From: Bradyrhizobium sp. ORS 285
Lineage (GTDB): Bacteria; Pseudomonadota; Alphaproteobacteria; Rhizobiales; Xanthobacteraceae
Reading direction: 5' to 3'
Length of the DNA: 64,000 nucleotides
Assembly: GCF_900176205.1 (NCBI RefSeq)
Contig: NZ_LT859959.1
Span: 6,561,001-6,625,000, forward strand
Position 1 is the first letter of the stretch, and each line of letters opens with the position of its first letter. The notes beneath the pieces were generated by a model, which did not search any database, was not told the origin of the DNA, and worked only from the letters and a program-made list of their open reading frames with translations. Below are positions 17,094-26,343 of this stretch, in pieces. The translations under genes were made by a program, and so were the position numbers.

Positions 17094-17634
17094 TCTGTGA
17101 CTACCTGTTGAGCGAAACACAACCTGCCGACCTGAAAAGCCGCGCAGAGCTTGTCGAGATCCGAGCACGACACCGTCTTCCAACGTCTTTAGCCGCCGCT
17201 CCCGAGAGACAATTCGACGCGTCTTGGCCGTTATCGTGAAGCGTTTGCGCCTAATCGGAGGCGCTTTGCTCCAAGCCCGCGCTCGCGCCTTGGCTTGTGC
17301 CTCTGCGCGCGTAAGCAGTCTAGTGTTTCATCTCAAGCATAGAGCGCACAGCGATGATGCCAAAGAGCGCTTGAAGCTCTGCGTCGTAATCTCGCTTGCC
17401 GAGACCACGACGGTATCCAAAAACCGCCTACACAATCTAGACGCCCGTGAGCGACCGCGTCGCCAAGCTGGTTCCGGCGAATCGAGTGCGTTTGCTGGTC
17501 TAGCCCTCGAACCGATCTCATGACTAAGCAGCCCCGTTCGGGTTCCTAGCCGAGGCCAAGGATTGAGGACAGAGACTTGGCTCATCCAGACGTAGCGGCT
17601 TTCCTGTCAGCCGCTGGATTGGAATCAATGGGCC
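17094..17634. other. 541-bp region without a supportable gene
   Basis: Several short frames exist on both strands but none shows family-like sequence, a credible start or membrane/signal features. It marks the transition from the element backbone to the cargo segment. Confidence 0.5.
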
Positions 17635-18020
17635 ATGACCACCCTCACGCGCCGGCGCGATCCACAATCACCTAACGAAACTTGGCGCATCTATTCTGTG
17701 GCTTCTATCCCGGCAGTCGGGCGAGCAGCAGGTCGGCAGCGCCCGTAGCTATGAGAAGGCGCATGAGACGCTCGAGGCGGCATGGCACGTATTCCCTCCA
17801 ACCGCTCACCAGAGGACTTTAATGAATGGCGCGAGGATCACGCCTTCACGGTCTGGAAATATGCGATGTGGGATGCCGGATGCCGACTGCCGACACAGAC
17901 CCATCGGGACGCTCACGCTGTTTTTGCGGCGCGATGATTGCCCTGACGACAACAGTCGCGCATATCCGTTCCAGCCAAATGCGGGCGGCAAAAGACTTTG
18001 ATCCTGGGCACAGAGACTGA
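17635..18020 (+). pseudogene. Frameshifted conserved hypothetical gene
   Basis: It starts with MTTLTRRRDPQSPNETWRIY, the N-terminus of a common Bradyrhizobium-type unknown protein. The middle is deleted, and the frame then changes twice: SPEDFNEWREDHAFTVWKYA in one frame, then a Cys-containing tail (GRSRCFCGAMIALTTTVAHI) in another, ending at 18020. That is at least two frameshifts plus an internal deletion, so no full-length product. The last stop overlaps the ATG of the next pseudogene (TGATG), the remains of an operon. Family recognition is from memory. Confidence 0.6.
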
Positions 18021-18665
18021 TGTGCAATCTCTATTCGATCACGACAAATCAGGCCGCCATCGCGGCACTGTTTCGGATCGTCCTCCGCCACGAGGTAACC
18101 CCCTCAATGCCCGGTGTCTTTCCGGGCTACCCCGCACCCGTCACCCGCGGCAACGGAGAGGACCGCGATATAGTGATGATGCGCTGGGAATGCCGCCACC
18201 TCCGCGAACTGACCACCGGTGACAACATCCGCAACACCTCGTCCCCCGCATTACCGCGGCTGGTTGAAGCCAGAACACCGATGCCTGGTGCCGTTCAACA
18301 GCTTGGCCGAATATGCGCCGGAGCCGAACCCAGAGACGAAGACGATGGATGTGGTCTGGTTTGCGTTGTCGGATGATCGGCCATTGACCAGCTTCGCCGG
18401 CATCTGGACCGAGTTCAAAGGCCAACGCGGAACGAAATCCCGTTCCGGCCCTCATCTCGTCTAGGCTTCCTGACGACAGAACCCAACACAGTCGTGGCCC
18501 CAATTTACATTAAGGCGATGCCGGTTATTCTCACTACGAATGAAGAGCGGGACATCTGCCTGCGAGCGCCGTGGGATGAGGCCAGATCTTGCAGCGACTA
18601 TTGGTCGATAATGCTCTCCGGATCGTCGCGCGCGGAACGGCCAAAGAAGATCCGTCTGCGGCCTG
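18020..18665 (+). pseudogene. Broken SOS response-associated peptidase (SRAP/YedK) gene
   Basis: Pieces of an SRAP protein occur in sequence across different frames: MCNLYSITTNQAAIAALFRI with Cys2 (18020), GMPPPPRT (about 18190), RGWLKPEHRCLVPFNSLAEY to FAGIWTEFKG (18240-18430), and [20 protein letters not shown] (about 18510). At least three frameshifts separate them. SRAP proteins cross-link to abasic sites in single-stranded DNA through Cys2. The intact paralogue is at 51561-52295. The 3' end is approximate. Confidence 0.85.
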
Positions 18666-18851
18666 ATCAGACGTTGCACACGGCTGTTCCAAGACGTTGG
18701 GTACATCCAGTTGCGATCCGAGCAGGAGATCACCGCATCCAAAAATCCCGCCGCCTAAGGCCGGAACTAAACCTGCCTGAAAGACTCGAATCGCTTGTTA
18801 GCGTGGAGTTCTTCAGTGGCGTTGCAGCGTCGCCGCCGAACAGTGGTCGGC

Positions 18852-19736
18852 ATGAAATCATCCTATCCTGGATTTATCGAGCCCGCGCTCGCCAGTGCCG
18901 TCGACCGCGTGCCGAGCGGAGCGCGATGGATCCACGAGATCAAATTTGACGGGTATCGCGTCCAGGTTCATTTGGAGAGCAACGACGTCAAGGTCTTTAC
19001 GCGCCGCGGCTATGACTGGACGCCACGCTTCCGCAAGATCGCCCACGAGGCCGCCGAGATCAAAACGCATTCGGCCATCATCGATGGCGAGGTCGTCGTC
19101 CCCCAAGCAAACGGCGCCACGGATTTCTCCGTTCTGCAGAATGAACTCAAAGGCCGCTCCCAGAAGATCGTCCTGGTCGCCTTCGACCTGCTCTATCTCG
19201 ATGGCCACGATCTGCGCCGTTTGCCGCTGACGGAGCGCAAGACCAGACTCAAGAAGCTCATCGCCGGCAGCAGGCTCCAGTTCAGCGAAAGCTTCGCTAT
19301 CCACGGCCGCGAGATGTTCAGCCACGCGTGCAAGGTTGGTCTGGAGGGTGTCGTGTCCAAGGTGGCGGACAGTCGCTACGTTTCGGGCCGCAACAATGAT
19401 TGGGTCAAGAAGACCTGCGCACAACGGGAGACCCTACCCATTGCGGGCTTCTCGCTCGACGGGGACGAATGGGACGGCATCTATGTCGGCCGTTACAAGA
19501 ATGGTGACCTGGTCTATGCCGGCAAGGTCGATCACGGCTTCGATCGCAACTCGGCCGATGAGCTCCGCACCCGCCTCACGCCGCTGATCCGCAAGACACA
19601 GCCCTATTCCAAGCGGATCGCCCACCACGGGGTGTGGGTCGAGCCGGAGCTGCTGGCGGAAATCGAGTACCGCACCAAGTCGGCCGAGGGAAAGGTCCGT
19701 CATCCCTTCTTCAAGGGGCTCCGGGAGGATCTTTGA
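18852..19736 (+). CDS. Stand-alone ATP-dependent DNA ligase (LigD ligase-domain type)
   Basis: A 294-residue ligase. Motif I is EIKFDGYR, with the adenylated Lys near residue 31. Further ligase motifs are DGEVVVP, FDLLYLDG (motif IIIa region), LEGVVSK (motif IV) and DWVKKT (motif V). An OB-fold follows (VYAGKVDHGF). No polymerase or phosphoesterase domain is present, so it corresponds only to the ligase module of LigD or a LigC-type enzyme. It would seal double-strand breaks with Ku; a Ku relic lies at 20855 and intact Ku at 43344. The start at 18852 (MKSSYPGFIEP) fits the family. The downstream gene overlaps its stop. Confidence 0.92.
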   Translation: MKSSYPGFIEPALASAVDRVPSGARWIHEIKFDGYRVQVHLESNDVKVFTRRGYDWTPRFRKIAHEAAEIKTHSAIIDGEVVVPQANGATDFSVLQNELKGRSQKIVLVAFDLLYLDGHDLRRLPLTERKTRLKKLIAGSRLQFSESFAIHGREMFSHACKVGLEGVVSKVADSRYVSGRNNDWVKKTCAQRETLPIAGFSLDGDEWDGIYVGRYKNGDLVYAGKVDHGFDRNSADELRTRLTPLIRKTQPYSKRIAHHGVWVEPELLAEIEYRTKSAEGKVRHPFFKGLREDL

Positions 19737-20110
19737 TGGCGAGCTATCGGCGATCGATGAAGCCCAAGGGGTCGATGAGCGTCCCGGAGCTACGCTATGC
19801 GATCTACGGAAACGCACATCCGCAATATCCAGAAGCAGACGGTGAGGCCATTACCGGAGTCGCACCGATGCCGCCCGCCCAGCGTCCGCAAGACCCTTAC
19901 CTTGACGGCCGGGATATGCGTTTCAACGGCTACAAGATCAGGACGCTCGAGCAAGGCGGGGAGTATCCCGACACAATGCCTCAGGTCATCGAGGCCATCG
20001 ATGCTGACGGGAGAACGGCGTTGTACGTCCCTCTTTCAAAGGACGGGAAGGTCATCCGGATCGCAGGATTTTTAGAAGCACTCAAGACATGCGGACAAAT
20101 AGCCGGCTAA
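19736..20110 (+). CDS. Unknown protein coupled to the DNA ligase
   Basis: A 124-residue soluble-looking protein (MASYRRSMKPKGSMSVPELR) with no signal peptide or membrane segment. No domain recognised. The ATG shares bases with the ligase stop (TGATG), so the two are translationally coupled. The middle is Pro-rich (GVAPMPPAQRPQDPYLDGRD) and the end is compact (TALYVPLSKDGKVIRIAGFL). Coupling suggests a role linked to the ligase, but function is unknown. Confidence 0.7.
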   Translation: MASYRRSMKPKGSMSVPELRYAIYGNAHPQYPEADGEAITGVAPMPPAQRPQDPYLDGRDMRFNGYKIRTLEQGGEYPDTMPQVIEAIDADGRTALYVPLSKDGKVIRIAGFLEALKTCGQIAG

Positions 20111-20355
20111 ACACGAAGGCCTGGTAAGAGAACTCCGGAAGGATAAACAACACACAAGGGTCTTATGAGTTGAGGGGACGCCACTTCGTTGCTCTAAGCG
20201 ATAATCACGTTTCTCAGACGACATGAAGATATCGAGCCCTGGCCGTACACAGTGGCCTACGGTCGTAACCCCTTTCGTCTGCAACATCTTTAGAATAGCG
20301 GTATTTTCAAGAATTGCTAGTATTCCCACTCGTGTAATTCTTCAGGAGAGTTCCA

Positions 20356-20820
20356 TTGAGTGCCGGCGATGTTCCGAGCGATACAGCGCGCCATCATCCT
20401 GATCACGAATTGCTATCTGCGGAGCTCAGAGAAATCGAGACGATCTATGCGTCCGCGCGCGTCGGCCTCTGCGTGCTCGACCGCGACCTGCGCTATCGTC
20501 GCGTCAACGGTCGGCTTGCCGAAATGAATGGGATTCCGGCTATGGGTCACATCGGCAAGACCGTTCGCGAGATCGTCCCGACGCTTGCGGACGAAGTCGA
20601 GCGCATCGCTAGCCGGATCTTCGAGACCGGGGAGCCTGTCATTGACCTCGAGATTTCCGCGCAAGGCGAACGCTGGGACGAAGCGGCGATCAACGAATAC
20701 GGCGATTTCGCCACCTTCCGCTCGATCGTCGAAACCGAGACCTACCGGCGCGACGTCGCCCCGCATCGCCACGCGGCGCTCGATGATTTCCGCTTGCTCG
20801 CGCTCTCCAAGACCATGTGA
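20356..20820 (+). CDS. Small PAS-domain protein
   Basis: A 154-residue protein. Residues ~25-110 read as a PAS_4-like sensor (ETIYASARVGLCVLDRDLRY; RRVNGRLAEMNGIPAMGHIG; GKTVREIVPTL). The last ~45 residues (ETYRRDVAPHRHAALDDFRL) do not look like PAS or a kinase, so the gene may be a fusion of a truncated sensor with another reading frame. The start is TTG at 20356 with GGAGAG about six bases upstream. The 245 bp before it are A/T-richer than the surroundings and hold no gene. Role unknown. Confidence 0.6.
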   Translation: MSAGDVPSDTARHHPDHELLSAELREIETIYASARVGLCVLDRDLRYRRVNGRLAEMNGIPAMGHIGKTVREIVPTLADEVERIASRIFETGEPVIDLEISAQGERWDEAAINEYGDFATFRSIVETETYRRDVAPHRHAALDDFRLLALSKTM

Positions 20821-20854
20821 GCGCATTGAAAAGGCGAGGCGATTTGAGGCTATG

Positions 20855-20927
20855 CTAACGAAGGACATGCTGGACCTCGCCCAGCCCGTTGTGAACCAGG
20901 ACGTTCACGCCGGAGAAGTTCGAGGAC
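20855..20927 (+). pseudogene. 73-bp relic of a ku gene
   Basis: Translation gives LTKDMLDLAQPVVNQ and, after a gap, a continuation at DNA level (CGCCGGAGAAGTTCGAGGAC). Both match the segment KDMLDLARHIVNQ...SPEKFED of the intact Ku gene near 43909-43990, with about 9 bases deleted. It lies 1.1 kb downstream of the ligase. This indicates that a full ku gene once stood here and was lost. Confidence 0.8.
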
Positions 20928-20978
20928 TGCTAGCTGCTGACGCGGCGCCTTATATACTGGGTAACACTTACGACCAAG

Positions 20979-21007
20979 GACGGAGCGAGCTGTTGGCCCG
21001 CTCCGTC
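20979..21007 (-). terminator. Hairpin after the ADH operon
   Basis: Nine-base arms GACGGAGCG / CGCTCCGTC with an 11-base loop, just past the stop at 21016 on the minus strand. There is no strong T-run, so termination is plausible but not proven. Confidence 0.45.
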
Positions 21008-21015
21008 GGGCGGTA

Positions 21016-21576
21016 TCAGGTCGCGGCAAGGTGCTTGTGGGATGCCTTGTTAATGGTCTTGCGAGCGCCGATCCCGCGCGACGCGGCGATTCCCTTCGGA
21101 TAACCGCTGCGATCATTGTATTTGCGGCGAGAACCGGCGAGTGGCGTGTGCCGCGCGCTGACCTCCTTTGCCGTTGCGAGATCGAGCAGCGCGATGCCTC
21201 CAACCATGAGCAAGGCCAGTGCCACGTTTCCCTTCTTGGGATTATCGGGGTGCAGGCCTCCCATCAATGTTGCGAGGTCGAGCCCGTCGCCGGCGACGCG
21301 GCTCCACAGCCCGGTCTTCTTCTCGGTCGAGAGCGAGAGCACACCTGAGGCGATCTCGCGGGCGCCATAGGCACGGACCAGCCCTTCCTGGCCTTCCATG
21401 CCGAGCGCACGCGTGACGCGTTGCGGAGCCAGCATTTCTAGTGCGCCGAGTCCCAGGCTGAACCAACCGAGGTTGCGCGCCATGCGGTCGGAGGCGCCGA
21501 ACGAACTCGGCCCCGTGCTGATGACTTTCGGGTCGCCCTCTGAGCGTACGAAGTTCGAGATTTTTCCTAAGAGCAT
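21016..21576 (-). CDS. Membrane-associated protein (cyclase/dehydrase-type N-terminal region)
   Basis: A 186-residue protein. The middle (RNLGWFSLGLGALEMLAPQR; RAYGAREIASGVLSLS; GLWSRVAGDGLDLATL) matches a conserved membrane module found in proteins annotated cyclase/dehydrase or DUF4267-like. A hydrophobic segment follows (VALALLMVGGIALLDLATA). The C-terminus is basic. It starts 17 bp after the alcohol dehydrogenase stop, in one operon. Catalytic role unknown; the pair is common in related genomes and may be stress-related (inference). Confidence 0.7.
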   Translation of the reverse strand: MLLGKISNFVRSEGDPKVISTGPSSFGASDRMARNLGWFSLGLGALEMLAPQRVTRALGMEGQEGLVRAYGAREIASGVLSLSTEKKTGLWSRVAGDGLDLATLMGGLHPDNPKKGNVALALLMVGGIALLDLATAKEVSARHTPLAGSRRKYNDRSGYPKGIAASRGIGARKTINKASHKHLAAT

Positions 21577-21592
21577 CGTATCCGTCCTCCTG

Positions 21593-22768
21593 TCAGGTCT
21601 TGAGCACCACTTTCACGCAGCTGTCCTGCTTGTCGCGGAACACCTTGTACATTTCGGGCCCCTGTTTGAGGCTCACGGTGTGCGTGACCACAAAGGAGGG
21701 GTCGATGTGGCCGTCCTGGATGTGACGAAGCAGCTCGTCGGTCCAGCGGTTCACGTGCGTCTGTCCGGTTCGGACGCTCAATCCCTTGTTCATCAGCTGG
21801 CCCATCGGAATCTTGTCGACCAGGCCGCCATAGACGCCGGGGATCGATAGAATGCCGCCCGGCCGGCAGACATAGATCATCTCACGCAACACGTGGGGAC
21901 GATCGCTCTCTGCCAGCATCATCTGCTTCGCTCGATCGAGGATCGTATCCGGCTGGCCGAGCGACACATGCGACTCGGTTCCGATGCAATCGATGCACTT
22001 CTCGGGGCCCCTGCCATCGGTCAGTTCGTTGAGCCGGTCGACGACGCTTTCCGTCTCGAAATTGACGGTGGTCGCTCCCCCTGCTTCCGCCATGCTGAGC
22101 CGTTCCGGAATGCGGTCGATTGCGATGATCTGGTTGGCTCCAAGCAGGGCAGCGCTGCGGATCGTCATCTGCCCGACGGGCCCGCACCCCCAGATCGCGA
22201 CCGTATCGGTCGGCTCGATGTCGCATTGCGCCGCCGCCTGCCACCCTGTCGGGAGGATGTCGCCGAGGAACAGCACCTGCTCGTCCGTCAATCCGTCGGG
22301 TACCTTAATGTGGGTTGCATCAGCAAACGGCACGCGGAGATATTCGGCCTGGCCGCCCGGGTAACCACCGGTCAGATGAGTGTAGCCGAACAGCCCTGCG
22401 GTCGTATGGCCGAAGACCTTATCCGCAATGTGCTTGTTGCGGTTCGTCCGCTCGCAAACGGAGAAGTTGCCGCGCTTGCACTGATCGCATTCGCCGCAGA
22501 TGATCGTGAAGGGAACGACGATCCGATCGCCCTTTTTCAATTTGCCGTTGACGCCGGAGCCGACCTCGACGACCTCGCCCATCATCTCGTGACCCATGAC
22601 GTCACCCGGCATCATGGCCGGAATGAAGTTGTGGAAGAGATGAAGATCCGAACCACAGATGGCGCAGCTCGTCACTTTGATGATGGCGTCTCTGGGATTC
22701 TCGATTTCCGGATCCGTGACGGTGTCACACCGGATGTCTTCCTTACCGTGCCAAACGAGAGCTTTCAT
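21593..22768 (-). CDS. Zinc-dependent alcohol dehydrogenase
   Basis: A 391-residue medium-chain dehydrogenase. The catalytic-zinc Cys is in SCAICGSDLHLFH, with HE in VMGHEMMGEVVEVG. The structural-zinc Cys cluster is CGECDQCKRGNFSVC. The NAD(P)-binding loop is WGCGPVGQMTIR. Length and architecture fit the glutathione-independent formaldehyde / threonine-dehydrogenase-like branch; the exact substrate cannot be told. First gene of a two-gene minus-strand operon with 21016-21576. Intact. Its upstream region is 22769-23380. Confidence 0.93.
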   Translation of the reverse strand: MKALVWHGKEDIRCDTVTDPEIENPRDAIIKVTSCAICGSDLHLFHNFIPAMMPGDVMGHEMMGEVVEVGSGVNGKLKKGDRIVVPFTIICGECDQCKRGNFSVCERTNRNKHIADKVFGHTTAGLFGYTHLTGGYPGGQAEYLRVPFADATHIKVPDGLTDEQVLFLGDILPTGWQAAAQCDIEPTDTVAIWGCGPVGQMTIRSAALLGANQIIAIDRIPERLSMAEAGGATTVNFETESVVDRLNELTDGRGPEKCIDCIGTESHVSLGQPDTILDRAKQMMLAESDRPHVLREMIYVCRPGGILSIPGVYGGLVDKIPMGQLMNKGLSVRTGQTHVNRWTDELLRHIQDGHIDPSFVVTHTVSLKQGPEMYKVFRDKQDSCVKVVLKT

Positions 22769-23380
22769 GCGAACACTCCGACTGATGCCCCAGTGAAGGG
22801 CGCAACTCAGGCTCCCATTGTCGGTTGCTAATGAAATACAAAGTCATCGTTTGTCACAGCGGGGAGTTTGCGTCGTTGACCACAGAGATTCGGTGCACCA
22901 GGTCTCATGCGACGCTCGATAAGACCTTCAACACTTTTTATTCTGGAAAGCGTTCGGCCGGGCGACTTGTGACGGGTCGCAGAGCACTTAGGCCGATGAC
23001 CCCTGTTGTTTTTGATCCTGCTGCCAAACCCGCTAGCAACGTCTCGTGACATACAAGGCTGTGCTGCAGCTCCAGGAACGTTGCAAGAGATTGCGGATTG
23101 TAGGCCGACCTTTCCGCTGGAAACCGCCTCATCTGCGTTTTGCCGCGGAGGCTACGCTGCGGCGGCGCTCCGGCACATGGTTGGGCTACGATGCCTCATT
23201 CGCATCAGCGAACGTCAAGGCCAACGCCCAGAGTACCGCGTCGACGCCGCTTGACAGCGGCGGCAGCCGGCCGGTGTCAACATCGCGCCGGACGGTACTT
23301 AAATCCTCAGCGTGGTCCCGGGAAAGCCGCCTCAGCCGACTATTCCTGCCAGGTGTGGTGCAGGAAGGAAAAGGTGGCCG
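22769..23380. other. 612-bp intergenic region between divergent operons
   Basis: Separates the minus-strand dehydrogenase operon from the plus-strand GH13 gene. Short frames on both strands show no family features. Promoters for both directions should lie here, but no clear -35/-10 or operator was identified. Confidence 0.5.
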
Positions 23381-25000
23381 ATGCTCGACCTCTGGTACAA
23401 GAACGCAGCCGTCTATAGCCTCAACGTGGCGACATACAAGGATAGTGACGGCGACGGCGTCGGCGACTTCAAGGGATTGGCAGCGCAGCTCGACCATATC
23501 GCCCAGCTTGGCGTGAACTGCCTGTGGTTGCTTCCGTTCTATCCAAGTCCGGGGCTGGATCACGGCTACGACGTGACGGACTACTACAACGTGGCGCCTG
23601 CGCTCGGTACACTCGGAGACTTTGTCGAATTCAGTCATCAAGCGCGACTGCGCGGCATTCGCCTCATCATCGATCTCCCGATCAACCATACGTCAGAGCA
23701 GCACGCATGGTTTCAGCAGGCCCGCGCCGACCCGGAGTCGCCATTTCGCGATTACTATGTCTGGTCAGACACGGAGCCCGAGAACAGCGCCGAAGGCGTC
23801 GTGTTTCCAGGCGTTCAGTTGAGCGTGTGGACTTATGATCTTTGCGCTCGATCCTGGTACTACCATCGCTTCTACCAGCATCAGCCGGATCTGAACATTG
23901 CCTGCTCCGCCGTTCGCGAAGAGATCTTCAAGATCGTCGGCTTTTGGCTCGAACTCGGGGTGTCGGGCTTCCGGATCGATGCCGCCCCCTTCGTTGTCGA
24001 GGAGATACGTCCGGACCGCCCGCCGACGCGCCGATACGAATTCTTTGGAGAGCTTCGCGATTTTTTGTCATGGCGCAGAGGTGATGCCGTCTTGCTGGCG
24101 GAAGCCAATGTTGCTCCCGCCGAACTCGGCCACTACTTCGGCGACGGGTCGCGTATACACCTTCTCTTCGCGTTCCTGTTGAATCAGCATCTGTTCCTGG
24201 CGCTTGCGCGCGGCAAGGCCGAACCGTTGCGGGCATGCCTGGCCGCATTGCCCCGGCTGCCCGCATTCGCTCAATGGGCGCAATTCCTGCGTAATCATGA
24301 TGAGCTTGATCTGGGACGCTTGACCGTGGACGAGCGCGGCGAGATCTATGCTGCGTTCGCTCCCGCTCTCAAGATGCAGCTCTACGGACGCGGAATTCGT
24401 CGCCGGCTTGCATGCATCCTAGGCAACGATCGTCAGCGGATGGAGCTGGCCTACAGCCTGCTGTTCAGCCTCCCCGGCACCCCGGTCATCTACTACGGAG
24501 ACGAGCTCGGGATGGGTGACAATCTCGCGCTTCCGGAGCGATGGCCGGTCCGAACGTGCATGCAATGGGCCGACGTGGAAGGCGGCGGCTTCTCGCCGCG
24601 GCCGGCGGCCCGGCTGCTTTACGACATCGTCAAAGATGCCGAGTACGGACCGTGCAAAGTCAATGCCGTCGCCCAGCAGCGCGACCCTGAATCGCTTTTC
24701 AACTGGCTGCGACGCCTCGTGGAATTGCGCAAGTCTTGCTTGGAGATCGGATGGGGCGATTTGAGTCTGCTGCCAGCGCATCCTCTCTCAATCCTGGCTC
24801 AGAAATTCGCATGGGAGGGCCGATCGGTGCTTATCCTGCACAACTTGTCCGAGACCGAGTGCCGTGCGCATGTCGAGGGGCTCGTGGCGGGGCAGAAATT
24901 GACCGACCTGTTCGGCAACCGCGTGTACCCATCAAAACGCCATGCGGATTCTGCGATCGACATCGACGGCTACGGATATCGCTGGTTTCGACTGGATTGA
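23381..25000 (+). CDS. GH13 alpha-amylase-family enzyme (trehalose synthase-like)
   Basis: A 539-residue glycoside hydrolase of family 13. It starts MLDLWYKNAAVYSLNVATYK and carries the four conserved regions: DLPINHTS (I), GFRIDAAPF with the nucleophile Asp (II), VLLAEAN with the acid/base Glu (III) and FLRNHDELDL (IV). The order and the HDELDL form match maltose alpha-D-glucosyltransferase / trehalose synthase-like proteins. It has no maltokinase domain. It probably interconverts or hydrolyses alpha-1,4 / alpha,alpha-1,1 glucosides. It lies 89 bp before a GT4 glycosyltransferase, likely one operon. An 'AAGGAAAAGG' stretch before the start may serve as ribosome-binding site. Confidence 0.9.
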   Translation: MLDLWYKNAAVYSLNVATYKDSDGDGVGDFKGLAAQLDHIAQLGVNCLWLLPFYPSPGLDHGYDVTDYYNVAPALGTLGDFVEFSHQARLRGIRLIIDLPINHTSEQHAWFQQARADPESPFRDYYVWSDTEPENSAEGVVFPGVQLSVWTYDLCARSWYYHRFYQHQPDLNIACSAVREEIFKIVGFWLELGVSGFRIDAAPFVVEEIRPDRPPTRRYEFFGELRDFLSWRRGDAVLLAEANVAPAELGHYFGDGSRIHLLFAFLLNQHLFLALARGKAEPLRACLAALPRLPAFAQWAQFLRNHDELDLGRLTVDERGEIYAAFAPALKMQLYGRGIRRRLACILGNDRQRMELAYSLLFSLPGTPVIYYGDELGMGDNLALPERWPVRTCMQWADVEGGGFSPRPAARLLYDIVKDAEYGPCKVNAVAQQRDPESLFNWLRRLVELRKSCLEIGWGDLSLLPAHPLSILAQKFAWEGRSVLILHNLSETECRAHVEGLVAGQKLTDLFGNRVYPSKRHADSAIDIDGYGYRWFRLD

Positions 25001-25089
25001 CGAGAGACTGAGAGGCGGCCTTTCGCAGTTGTGGTTGTCCCGCTGGTCCGAAGCGGGAGACCGGTGCAGGTGCCGTTCGGAGGTGCTGA

Positions 25090-26115
25090 ATGAAAATAGC
25101 CCAAATTGCTCCTCTCGCCGAAAGCGTTCCTCCAAAGCTTTACGGCGGCACAGAAAGAGTGGTCGCCTGGCTCGTCGATGCACTAGTCGAACTTGGGCAC
25201 GAGGTCACTCTGTTTGCGAGCGGCGATTCCAGCACGCGAGCGACGCTTTTTCCCGTCTGCCCTCAAGCTCTTCGCCTCGGGCGGCCACGCTCGGACCCGA
25301 ATGCAGCATTGGCTGCCCAGCTCGAACTCATAAGCGATTGCGCAAGCCAATTCGACGTGATCCACGCCCACATCGACTGGCTCCATCTGCCAATGCTCGG
25401 CCGCACAGGAGTCCCGTTCGTGACCACGATGCATGGTCGGCTCGACCTACCGGGACTGCCCGCCGTCGTCGACAGGTTCCAGGATGCGTGTTTTGTGTCG
25501 ATCTCGGATCATCAGCGTCGTCCACTTGCGGGCGCCAAATGGTGCGGGACGGTGTATCATGGTCTGCCGATCGAGCAGTTCAGCGCCTCGTTTGCTCCCG
25601 GATCATACCTCGCCTTTCTAGGGCGCTTGACCGCTGACAAGGGTCCCGAGGATGCCATTCGCATCGCTCGAGCCGCGAGAATGCCGCTTCGAATCGCTGC
25701 CAAGATCCCCCGTGCCGAAGGCGGGTACTTCAGAGAGAAGATTGAGCCTCAGATCGACGGCAAGCAGATCCAGCTCGTGGGCGAAGTCGGCGATGACGCG
25801 AAGCAGCCATTTCTGGCCGGGGCCGCTGCCTTGCTCTTCCCAATCCGATGGCCCGAACCGTTCGGATTGGTGATGATCGAGGCAATGGCCTGCGGTACGC
25901 CGGTCATCGCCTATCATTCAGGTTCGGTGCCCGAGGTCATCGACCACGGCGTGACCGGTTTCATCGTCGAGAGCGAGACGCAAGCAGTCGAAGCCGTCGA
26001 GCGGCTTGCACAACTCGATCGTCGGCGCGTCCGGGCGCGCTTCGAGGAACGCTTCACCGCGGAGCGAATGGCTCGGGACTACTTGCGGCACTATCATAGC
26101 CTCGCGGCTCGGTAG
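25090..26115 (+). CDS. Glycosyltransferase family 4
   Basis: A 341-residue GT-B fold enzyme. The N-terminal domain begins MKIAQIAPLAESVPPKLYGG, with the nucleotide-loop glycine pair and ERVVAWL. The C-terminal donor-binding signature is PEPFGLVMIEAMACGTPVIA, including the EX7E-type motif. It would transfer a sugar from a nucleotide donor; acceptor unknown. Placement 89 bp after the GH13 gene suggests joint work on glycogen, trehalose or another glucoside. Ribosome-binding site GGAGG about 8 bases before the ATG. Intact. Confidence 0.9.
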   Translation: MKIAQIAPLAESVPPKLYGGTERVVAWLVDALVELGHEVTLFASGDSSTRATLFPVCPQALRLGRPRSDPNAALAAQLELISDCASQFDVIHAHIDWLHLPMLGRTGVPFVTTMHGRLDLPGLPAVVDRFQDACFVSISDHQRRPLAGAKWCGTVYHGLPIEQFSASFAPGSYLAFLGRLTADKGPEDAIRIARAARMPLRIAAKIPRAEGGYFREKIEPQIDGKQIQLVGEVGDDAKQPFLAGAAALLFPIRWPEPFGLVMIEAMACGTPVIAYHSGSVPEVIDHGVTGFIVESETQAVEAVERLAQLDRRRVRARFEERFTAERMARDYLRHYHSLAAR

Positions 26116-26343
26116 ACGACCCCAGCCGTGATGGTCGACGCGGCCGCCATTCTCGTCGGGATACGTGATCGTACCGGCAGTCGTCTCCCTCCCCGGAGCG
26201 CCGCTATCGGCTCTAAGGAGATGCAGGCGTGGCTCGTAAGCACACAGCGAAGCCGGCCCATCCATCGCGATCGATACGCGGACGTAGGAACGATGCTTGA
26301 ACGAGCTGATTGTCCGGCGGATTTTCAGCTGAAAGCGCCCCTC

